The notes under the pieces: model-generated
The model's input: only the letters and a program-made list of their open reading frames with translations
Told to the model about the DNA's origin: nothing
The model's database searches: none
Shown here: in pieces, positions 44,301 through 56,300 of the stretch
How positions within the stretch are numbered: the stretch's first letter is position 1
Layout of the letters: each line of letters opens with the position of its first letter
Made by a program: the position numbers and the translations under genes
From: Gavia stellata
Lineage: Eukaryota; Chordata; Aves; Gaviiformes; Gaviidae
DNA: 64,000 nt
NCBI RefSeq assembly: GCF_030936135.1
Contig: NC_082611.1
Location: 12,725,001 to 12,789,000, forward strand
Reading direction: 5' to 3'

Positions 44301-47300
44301 GCAATGAAAAGACTCGAACTGGAAACTATGTCTTTATGCTACCACACACACGAGAACTTCATCACTGTACTACCTCAGTGCAGGTAGTTTAAGTAACAAT
44401 AGCAGTAATAAGCAGTTTAGAAAGTGTTACCAGCTAAAATACATAAACTGATATACATGTAAATGGGGAACTTCACTCAAAGGCCCCAATGAATGCAGAG
44501 TATTTGCTAATAGCCTTAAAAATATTAAAAATTAAAGATAAAAATCACAATACAACTCTGATGACGTTGAAGAAAGTGTGCAGTGTTGTAGATGGGAAGA
44601 AGCAACGGAGGAAAAAAGGTAAACGTTCCAAAGAAAAGGTTAAAAAAACCCCGAAACAACAGAACAAAATAGGGGAAAAAACAGCTAAGACCAACCCCAT
44701 AATCATGGATAGCCAGCAAGCAACTTGCTAAAACCAAATACTATCTCTATTTGCTGTGAGGATCAGATCCAAATATCTGCACTACATAGTATTTTTTTAG
44801 CAATTTACTGGCAAGAAAAGCTCTTCCCAAGGAAACACTTGAAACGTGATCATATTTTGGGGACACAGATACCAGTGCCACTTCTTTGGAACAGGTCTAA
44901 CACCTGTCAACTTGATTTGAAGATGAAATATGCCTTTCTAGCTAACCAGGAAAGAAAAGTCTTTCGAAGCCAACATATGAAACTCCACATCAGGCACTGA
45001 TTGTTCAAGACAGATTCTGACTCAAAGACAGGATATGAGGAAACTCAACAGGAAGGGCTTTTTACAACCTTTTTCAGTTTATTTCAATTTTTGGAAATAG
45101 GCTAGACCTCCGTTCAAAATTTTAACATCCCAGACTGACTGACTCATTGCCTTTTCAGATACAGGCTGTTTTCACCAACAGTGGGGTAAGCGATGTGTTT
45201 AACTGATCTTTTGTAACTTTGCCAGCTGTAGAAAATAAATTGTTTACTAATAAATGCTGGAGTATATGGAAAGAGTCATGCTTTGAAAAATCCATGGCTG
45301 TAATTAGCTATTGTGATCCCCAAAAAAAGACTAAAACCTTCCGTGAAAAGATCAGAAAGCAGTGATACACTAAGGCACAGAACTGCCATCATTATGTTGA
45401 TACTCTGTATTTAAATTTAAATATGTAACAACAGCACAGGTAAGGAATAGATACAACTGTAATACTCTTCGAGTCTGTAAACACTTCTTACTACAATTCA
45501 TACTGTTTATGAAGTCTATTATCTGCACTAGATATTTACTAAACAGTATCTCAGGAGTGTACCTAGAGCTACCAAAACATCTCTGGCAAAAGGTTCATGT
45601 TTAACCCTAATGTAACACCCTCCCACCTGTCCACAGAGTATAAACACATACACATATATTTGTGCATTCAGATATTTTAAAAGTCCTGTATCGATCCTTC
45701 TGTCTTCTGATTTGTGTCGTACTGAAAACCGGCTTGGTAGTTAACACCTAGCTGGTAAAATAAGCAGTAATCTTAACTATTAATTAAAAATTTTTAATTA
45801 AAAAAAAAATCAGCTCAAGTTAACAACTAAATTTTTAAAATAGATTATCTGGGAGGAAAAAATTCTCTTTTCAAACATTCCAGCAACAGTAACACACAAT
45901 GAGCAGCAGGGACGCGTAACACATTATCTAGTTTTGAGTGACATGTCCGCTTCCAGGAGAAACAGTTTAGAGAGGTTTCTTCTGTAAGGATAAACTCAGT
46001 TGCTGAAATCTACACTACTGAGAATTTGGGTTTCTCCTCCAAAGAAGGATGGATCTGCTGTCCCAAATTCTAAGTATGTAATAAATTGTAATTGCTGTCT
46101 TCAGTGAGTTCCTGGTTTGGTAATCAAAGAGCTACCGGCATATGGCAATATGTTTAATTCAAATTGTATTACAAAAAAATTAAAATGAGTATAGCCTGGC
46201 AGATTCTCATCTACAAGATGATTTCTAAGCACTATTCCACATTTTTGAGTCTTTCTGCTTCTATACTGCAGTTGTGAGACTTCTTGAATGCTTTCCTAAC
46301 ACAACAGGTGATAAACAATGCAGTTAAGAATTCCATTGTTACTATTATAATTTTGATAGCAATAAAATATTCATTGTAGAATAGTCTGCAGATTAAAAAG
46401 ACAAGCTCGAAATCACTAGCCAGAAATCCACGAGCTCTTCTAAAAAAGAGCACTGGGAAAGTACAACTTAGCAACTTAGTGTTGGGAAGACTATCAGGCA
46501 ATACTTTAGGTAGAAATAAAATAGGTTAATTCATATGAAACTACTTCAGTTCTCTCCTGGGATGTACTACAGTCATGCGGGCATCACTGCTGCCTTCCAT
46601 TAAGAAAGCAGAAAAGCACAGGTAAGTAGTCACTGAAAGGAAAAGCACCTCCAGTCCTTTAAATGAATCAAACCTAAATAAGTATTCAGTCAAGCCCAAT
46701 GTTGTTCTTTATTTGAAATACCGCCATTTACCTTCTCAAACAACTTAATGCTCACTCAAAGGAGAATTCTAATCTTCCTATCTAAAAAAAATGGTTTTTT
46801 AACTTCAATTTTTTTATTTTAAACTTGGGTTTATGCTTATTGTAGTGGAAAGGATAAAGTCTTCTGGAAATTAACATGTGAGTTATCAGATAAATTATAG
46901 AAAAGATTCTCATATAAGAGTTTCTTCTCATATAAGGGTCTCTAGAGCACCAGCACATAGGTTCCATGGGTGGGGCAATGGAACCTATTTTTCTTCTCTA
47001 CTTATATGCGCATGTGCGCAAACACATATGAATATATATAAATAAAAACAAATAATAGCTTCATGCACATGCATACAAGTACCACGTGAAAAGCAGTTCA
47101 GTACCATTATTGCCTTAGTTCATATTGGACAGTAAAAGTTTGTATTTTAAGTTAATGACCGTACAGTTAAGGACTATAATATGCCTTAAAGCAGCAAATG
47201 AGTTTAAATCTAAAAGGGTGATGTTCTAAATCAACAGTACAATTTTAATTTAATACAACTTCTTAAAAAAACCCTTTTTATAGTAAGCATTAAATCTTTA

Positions 47301-50300
47301 AATTTTGGAACACTTTATTCAAATTGAAGCAGATAATTTCCAGGCAAATACATTGGGGTTTTTTTTTTTTTTACATTTTTCTCTATATAGACTCTTTTAA
47401 TCATTTATATCCAGGATCCCACACTGGAAGAAGGAAACAAGCTTGGACGCCATTAAATATACAGAGCATAGAACACTACTATAGCAAATAATCTGGCTTT
47501 AGGGACATGTAATAAAGATTACAAACAATTACACATAACAGAGTGAAGTATTAATAATCTATGGTCTAAACTACATGTTCCAAGAAAAGGATACCTTGTA
47601 TTCTGTGTAAAAGCAACTGCCTTAGAAATGAAAAGTCATAAATAAAAAGACACCTGCAATGAACTGCACAATACCTACGGAGGAGTCCACTAAATTTTAC
47701 AATGAGGGTGATTTCTCTAGACTAGCAGATAAGCAAGGACAAAAGGTGTTCTTTTTCTTTGGTTTTTTGGGGGTGGGGAGGAGGAACAAATAACATTTGG
47801 AAACAGTATTTCAATCAGATCTACCTTCTGTTCAGTATGTTCTTAAAAAACTAAGAACTACTTCATAATCACATTTCCAGTTAATTTAAGAAAAACACTT
47901 TTTTTTCAGTAGAAGCTGATTCATTATTTCGTCTCTCACTCTCTGAAAAACAGCCAACATTACAATAAATACCTAACTCATTTGAAACAGGAAACTGAGT
48001 TAATTCTACAGTACTAATCCTTTAGCAAGTCAACAGTAACTAAATTCTGGATATAATTTTTTACCGGACAACTAAAAATTGTGTAATGTAATTAACATCA
48101 TCTTGTGCTGTTCATTCTCTTCGGAAAAGCTTTTTGGGAAAGACCAAAAGTGATGAGTTTGCATTAAGCTCCTTCTGCTTAATTCACCAAGCCAAAACAA
48201 TACAAGTAGGAAGAGGACAGAATACAACTATTGAAGAACACATTTTAAGACGTATTTTCCCTGTACATTTTCTTAAATCTTTTAAATAACACAGAAATTC
48301 AACAAATGGAAATTGTGATGACTCAACTGTCAGTCTTCCGTACCACTGACCATGTAGCTACCAAAAATGCAAACACTGGACTGATATATCGATATCTTCT
48401 CATCTATTGTAGTCTAATGCTTACATTTACTTAGTAAAAGCCTGTCCATATCCTACAGCTTGTACATTTTACAAGTTCAGTTAACTGCTTCAAAGCATTC
48501 TTTCCACATTTACAGACAAATGAGTTTATTCTCAAAACCTTTCACTGCTCTAAGCTGCATGGCTTGGACTTTATGCCAGAGGAAGTGTTTTCTGACATTT
48601 TCAGTATTGCAGACAAATGTATTTTCTAAAAAGTAAATTTAATAAAATTTTCATAATAATTTTCTAATATAATTTATTTAAGGTTTAATCTGGATTTCAG
48701 CCATTAAGCTATTGCACAGCAGCTCTGATATCACAAAACTTTTGCTTAGCTCACTTGATTTCAGTGTTCTCCCTTCACTCAGATAATTAATATTCTTGAT
48801 GGACTTGATGCACAAAAAGGTCTCTGAGGTACTGGACATAATCCCATAACATCTACTAAGGCCACTAGGGCAACTGGTTTTTTAGTTGGAGTAAGACCGA
48901 CCAGCACTTAAACATAGAGAATCAAAAAAAAATTAATGTCGGAAACATCAAGCATTTTTCCCCCTTTTGTAAGAAAAAGAACCTTTAAAAAATTAAAACC
49001 CTAGCAAATACACACATTCTATTTTAGCAATCACATGTCCGCTAAAGCTACAAATGGTACCTGCAAGTTCTTAATAAAACAACTGCCTGAACAGAAGCTA
49101 ATTACTTATCAGCTAACACCAGTACATCAAATTCTTCTAGGTCTTGATTACAAGAAATGGAATTAATAGTATTTATGTTATCATGCACTTTCTTTTCAAT
49201 TCTAGCCTAAAAGCACACTTCTTTACATATTTTAAACCTTTAAACAAAAAGCAAATGTCTCACTATAGTAAGATTAACTTAAAACATTACAAGTTACTGT
49301 TTCTTAAACAATGTCAGTGCTGGAGGCAGTAAAACTACAGCTTTATGACTTAGGCCAGAGCTACTCTAGAAATTGTACTGTAGTAACACATAAGGTCATC
49401 TAGAGATGTGTATTTTGATCTTAAATGAACACAGGCATATTGAATTTGCAGACAAATAGTACACTTCTGATTCTATTCCTTCCAACTTTTTTGTTTCTTC
49501 AGTATGGAGAGTGCAGTAGTATTCTATGATACCGCAGAAAGAAGGTACTTTGCCTTTACTTCGTAAGTACTACTTAATATCACAAGGTTATCCTGGACAT
49601 TAGAAACTGATTCCCCTCGGGAATAGCTCAGCATCCTGTTCAACTATAGGAGTAAAAGCTTCCATACACCAACTTTAAAATGACAGAAGAGAGGTGAAGA
49701 AAAATAATTCGGGGGGCGTGGGGGTGGGGCATGATGACGACCAAACCCCAGTATCGATACAACAGCACAGTGTGGATGCTGGAGTAATTACCTCCAGTCT
49801 GTTAAAGTTCATGAATGGTTTTGGCGCATTTTGAATAGGTTAAAGCAGAATAGAAGAAAATCCTCCTAGGATCAGTTCATTTAGAAAAGTAACATACCAG
49901 GAAACCAGATGAAGTTCTCCAAATCCTTTATATGCTGGTATTTAAACCCTGGAATATTTATTAACAGTCTCTTTAAAAAAAAAAAAACACAAACCACCAC
50001 AAGAAGTGTTCCAAATCCAGTGGAAGACAAACTTGGTAGTCATTTACACAAACAAGATAACTAATTGGGGTTTCTAACTTTAAAAAAAAAAAAAAACAAC
50101 AGCAATTTTTCCATGTCATAGACTATTTAGGAAATTGAGGGACTACTTACTCAAGTCAAGAACATCATCTGTCTTTATCAGATCTTCCTCCCTTGTGAGC
50201 GGTAACTGAGTTTCTGGTTCATCTCTCAAGTGCAGTGACAGCGAACGGAGCATGAAGAAAACTCTGATTGCCTTGAGAAATTAAAAAAAGAATTTTAAAA

Positions 50301-53300
50301 TATTGCTGCATTCAGTACTACATATTTTATCAGATTCTTACAAATGTATACTCACTTTTACAACCCCTGATTTTGCTGTCATGCAGTAAATCTACTTTTT
50401 AAACTGAGAAAGTAGAATCTAATTTCAAGCTTAGTTAAAAAAGGATATGGAAGAAGTTGAAACATGCTATTTGTTTTCAATGAAGTAGAAGCAGCAGAGC
50501 TTTTATCCCACTGGGACACTTACACAGATTGTGACTGACAGGCAAATGATTACAGGAGTTGTTTAAGAAAAAAAAACAATCTTGGATTTTTTTTTTTTTT
50601 AATCATTATTTTAAGACTGATTGTATTTACAATATGTGTACACTACAGACAACTACACAACTAACCTCCAGAAACTCTCACATTTTGAAATTAAAACAGT
50701 AATAACCTTTCTGGATGAGTCTAGCTAAGATGTCTACAAGTCAGTGGGGATTTTTGAGTTTTAATTTGCTGTGTTCATCACAACTAACCATGTGCAATAC
50801 AGCATTCTTGGAGAACTTAATTTATATTCTCAGAAGGTCTACATCAGGGCAAAGCATTCTGAAAGCTGCACCAGTCCAAGGAACTTTCAACAGCTGCTCT
50901 GTGAAATTAATATTCTTGTTTTGATTTAGAAATTAATGACATGATATGCAAAGACTAGAGAAAGTGCCAAAGAACAATGATCATTTTATTAGCTACATTT
51001 TGAAAGACACCATTTATAATCCTCTTCCACTACAAGAACTGTATTTCCAGTATAGCAAATGAAAAATAACTTTTTATTACTTCCAGTGTTTTGTTTTTTA
51101 CAACAGTTTCTTACATAGCAATTCTGTGGCATACTGTAAATTAACTGCTGCCTTACAGTAAAAGCATTGAATTCACGGAACAGCTACAGTGCCCAGGAAC
51201 TCCCAGATTGCAGGAAGTATGAGGAAAAACAAATCTAAACTGCTTTAAGGCAAAACCCTTCACCCCTCTATTTTTAAAATCAACAGAACTGTGACTCCTG
51301 TGAACCAGAAATGTGAGTGCTTGGCCAGCTATCATACTGGTGATGCTTTCAGAAACTTCTGGCAGAACAGGGATGAAGAGAGGGAAGTCATGTGTATCTG
51401 GCTCTTCCATGAATTGACACCACAGCAGATGAATCTGGTATGCTGTTGAAGTCTAATAGGGCAATATGATTATTTGGAGCAAAGAATGTCAAAGGTATCT
51501 AACAAAAATACGATATTAACACTACCTTATGAGTAAGAGCAGAGTCACTTTATAATGGGAGATGATCTCTCCCATTTAGGCAGACTGCATTCTAATGTAT
51601 TGTGGATTTACTGAAATTAAATAGGATTAATATAAAGCAATTTTACTACCAGATGCTTCAAGAATTCATGGTATTGGGGGTTTAAAACAAACATGTAATC
51701 ACATTTACTGCAGAATAATCTACAGGAGTAGGAAAAAAAATTAGAACTTTAGCCTTTGCAAGAAAAAACAATAAAGAACATCAGATGAAAAGGGAACTAC
51801 ACTGTGCTTCCTACAATACTGATAGCCCTCAGTTTGCTAGCAATATCAATATAAACCCAAAAGCATGTGATTTGTGACTTCCTGTAACATTTTATTAGAT
51901 CTCAATAGAACAGCAGAGCAATTCAGGGTCCTAGAATCTTTTTCAGCTGAATTCTGTTTTCTTGGTTAAGTAGGAACAAATATGAATTGCTATCTACATT
52001 AAAGAACTATGCATTATGATGAAGTATACTTTGCGCTGATTCCTTCATCTATATACAAATACCATGTGCAAAGAAATAACCATCTGCTGGGAAACCTACC
52101 AGTATCTTATTACATTCCCATGAAATAGCATTCTCACAGGCAGTTCCAAACCTTCTCTCAAAGTCTTTGCTTGCTATGTACTCCAAGGTGCAGAGTTCAA
52201 GACCCATACTGTTCATTACTTCCCAAATAAGCACGTAAATGAGTTTGTATTATTCTAGGCGACTGGTAAGCAGTACCATCTTTAGGAATATAGAAATCAG
52301 AAGGAAGAGATGCAACCAACAAGCAGTAACTGGACTGTCAACAATTCAAAAGAGCATTTGATTCTGTGCAGAAGGCTTGATCAAGCAGTAGTAGCTGATT
52401 TCAGAAATCAGCCTAACAACTTCTGGTCATTTCAATGTTTTAAGTCAGAGGGGCTGGCTGTCTGGATTTCACAGATGTGCCTTTGATAACTCGAGAGATA
52501 TCTGATTTCTGAGAGTTCCTCCTAAAATTGTTAAGAGGAGAAGAATTGGCACTGAGAGGGACTTTCTGTAGCAAAAGAAGAAGTGAGAGCCTAAGAAGAT
52601 ATGATCTCTAACAGCTAAGAACTCATGATACAATCAAAGTATGGGACTTCTTCACTTGCTAGTGAAATAAAACTTGCCAACTCTTTTAGAATCATGCCAT
52701 GGGATGCTCAGAATTGAATCACTATCCATTTGAAACTATCAGCAAAAAGGATCTCCAGCAGGTTAAGCAGCAGCAGCAACGTCACAAGATACACCTGAAG
52801 TTCATCATATTGTTATGGCAATTCAGCCTAAGAGAGGTAGCCTAGCTGGAAGAAAGTAGCATAGGAATTCTAAGAAATTCTAAAACTTCCAGAGCAATGC
52901 AACAGGGGAAGGAGGACCAACAAGGAAGCATTCTGGGAGTTCTTGCTGATGAGAAAGAACCTTCCCTCCCAAAGAATTTAAAGGAATTTTTTTATTGATT
53001 TTTTAATTTCCACCAACAGAAGTTAAGCTATTCCTTATTTAGCACATGAAAAACCATGGAGCAGCCAGTTTCTATTAATGTGCATTTCTAAGTATCATTC
53101 TGTTAAATGCCTCAGACAGAATTCTAGGAAGCATTTTTGCTTTCTAAGAATACTTTTCAAGATAATTCACTGTACTTTATCAAACTTAACTTGCTGTGAT
53201 ACTACAAGCCACACAACTTTTGTTAACTAATGAAAACAAAAGTTTTCAGAAGATTCCTGGAAATACATTTTTTTCTTCAAGAGTACTTAAATATACTTAT

Positions 53301-56300
53301 ATATACACTTACATAAATGCAAAGCTACCCGAAGAACAGCACTTCTCAAAAAATAACGTCGTGCAGTAATATATCTTTAAGACTTACTGGCACTGCAAGG
53401 CTTATAGGACACTGCCAGATAAGGGCCAGGAACCGATTATCCCAAGAGTGCCGATAATGATTTTGTTATTCAGGTCAGTATCACCTCTACAGGTTGTGTC
53501 AGTTAAAAACAGGTATTTTGCTATTTTTCTCCTCACTCTCAAGATCTCCATCATGCGTTACTTTGGCAAGATGAACACTCCTGGGTAGAATTATATTTTT
53601 TGCTATGTCTAGAAACACAAGCAATATGAAGCCAGCCAGCCTTCCAGTGGAGATTCTTACCATAGGAATATGATGAAAGACAGGCTGAGATATCAGATCA
53701 CAAAAGGAAACTGAGAATGTATTAATGAGTGTCATCAAAATGCCTTTTTATGTAGATGTCTCCACAGTCTGAAAAATTAAAACGCCAGGGCAAGAACACA
53801 TTGAATTGATTAGACAGAAGAAATCATAGAGAAAAAGTTTCTCCACTGGGACAGGTAAATATTATGCGTTCCACACACAGGTCTGTCTTCATCAAGTCTT
53901 TATGATTTTATGGATGACGTTTCCAATCAAGCAGCTTTCAAGGAAAAAACATTCGTATTCCTAGAATTGTTCAATGCTTTGGCATCATTCTGTCATGAAC
54001 GAATGTAGGAAAAATAGTCTTACTCACTCTTCGTGTTCTTTCCACATCTCCGCAGGGCAATCTTTTCACAAAATCAATACCAGTGAGTGGTGTCCCCGTT
54101 GGAGGTAACAAGATTGAGGCATCCATCATCAAATACTCTACATTCATGGGTTTAATCTATAAAAATATTTTAACACTGATTACTATACAGAACAATAAGC
54201 ATTTGCACCTTTACTTTCAAATTAATGCATGGTTGCCTATTTTAAGAGGAAGGAATTGTTATAGAGTTCTGAGAATTTTTGATACGATCCGTTTTATTTT
54301 AAGGTCCTTACATGCAATCTCTATTTTATATTTGCGCATTGTTCCCTAACACACTGCTGAAGTTCCCATACTGGAAAAGCACAGGAAAAAAACCTCTGAA
54401 ATATTACAGAAGAAAAGCTGTTTCATGAGTACCAAAACCCAAAGTCTGTCAGGTCTGATTTTAAGTTTTGACTCAAATTTGTAATTACTTCAATCACAAG
54501 AAAAAGTTCCCCATGTCTTTTTCTCTCCAAAAAGATCTCTCTAACCTTTAATATAATAACGCAGTAACTTTCACACTAGACAATTCCTTTCAATCTTGCC
54601 ACTATCAGAGTCTTACATGATTGCTTATTTTCATGAATCAATGATGCCCGAAATATCTATCTTTCTGTACCTTTGGGCAATTTCATCCAAGTTCTATTAT
54701 GTACACACACGCACTGGAGACATGAGCTTCTTTTTGCCAGAAAGCCAGCTGGAATGTCTAAAAGATAAAAGCCCTTCCCACAGCTTTTACGATATTCTGC
54801 ATAGAATAAAAATGCAGTCATGTGGGCATTCCAAAATAGCCATCAGTAACTGGAAGCATTCCCGGCCACTTTGCCATGGTCAGATACCATAAAAGAAGCA
54901 GACTGAAACAAGGTCCAGAATTTTAACAGCGCAGTCTTGAACTGCTGTCTTGCACACATACAAACTCAAAAATAGTCTTTAGCCAATTATTCTGATCTCA
55001 GAACAATTAATTTTCAGTGTCTAAACCACTGGATTAACAAATTCAATTAATGTGTAGAAAGACACAGAAATCTACATAGACAACGAGAACAAATGAGAAT
55101 GCAGAACTAAAATTTCTAACAAGTAAATAGTTACTGCAGATGCGATTCACATGAGCGTACACTGGTTTAAACAGCATTTTACATCATAAAGGTGAAGAAT
55201 TTTAAAAAAGGAAACTCGTTGCTGAAAGCAAAAATATTAAGCACTACAGTGTTCAATTTACTTGCTCCTCTGAACTTGTTCTCATCTATCATTAATGAAG
55301 ACACAACTTTTTCCTTTCTTTGTCATTCAGACAGAGGAAGTATACTTCTGCCTTCACAGAAGTTCTATACCATGTTATTTTCACAACTCATCTGACAAGA
55401 CAACATCCATGTTACTTAGCACTTAAATCAGCCCGCCCAGCAAGTCATTTGCTAGCTAGGCAAACAAATACGCTTTAAGGAAAAGAAAGTTCAAGTTCTA
55501 GGGTGTAGCTCTGTCTTTTATGGTAAATGAAAAAAATGCAGTCTCAGAAATGTAGATACAACATAAAAGTACATATACTGAACTTGCAAAATAAAAATGA
55601 TGCTAGTATCGGTGCCACTTCTCAAACTAAAAGTACAGCAATACTTAACTACTAAAAAAATTAAATGTTTCACTAAATAAGTCTATTATTTAGGCTGGTA
55701 AGATACGTGCAAGATGCTTCCCATATTAAAAGACTTATTGCAACACACCAACTGTAGATTGTGCTTTTTCAAAAAGACAGCTAGTGGCTGCTCATTAAAT
55801 CCCTGTAACACTGTGGAAAAAACACTGTAATTGACTACCCAAAATATTCTTATCTGAATTGTAACCTAAGAATTGAAACAGATAATTAGTTTTAAAACAT
55901 GTTTACAGATTAAATATGAACTGCCTGAAATTAAGCTTAGTAACCTGTTAAAACTTTCACAGCTGGTACTGTGGCACAGGCAGTACCTCTCCTAGATGAG
56001 ACAAAGGCCCTGATATTTGCTCGCTAGAACCCTGTTCTCTACTGGTAAGTAAAGCTGCACCACATAAAACTGAAACCTTGCTGGGCTTCAGAAAGATATA
56101 GGAAGATTTTCACATTGTTTAAATAACTAGAAAAAAAAAATTAATCCAATGTCTCATTTCCAGGATAAAGTAATTTTTGTATACTTACTTTCAGAAAGTA
56201 ATGGGCTTTTATTTAATAAAGAGCTGTGAAATTTCACATAAACAATTTATGTAAGAGTAGACACAACTCCTCAGAGACAAAAAAACCCACCCACATTTTG

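Larger units (their letters stand above)
34987..50150 (-). other. largest CLEC16A intron in window (15.2 kb)
   Basis: Phase 1 intron of 15,164 bp. It holds two old CR1 3' fragments (36975-37144 and 43098-43349), a tRNA-like remnant at 44300-44382, a 22-bp perfect palindrome at 45780-45801, alternating purine-pyrimidine stretches near 41547 and 47006, and a C10 tract at 36713-36722. I looked for extra CLEC16A exons and saw none. The lysine-rich open frame at 44489-44731 is A-rich low complexity, not a gene. Confidence 0.85.

Noticed and set aside
44489..44731. Lysine-rich plus-strand open frame
   Set aside because: It arises from A-rich low-complexity sequence (runs of AAA/AAG codons).
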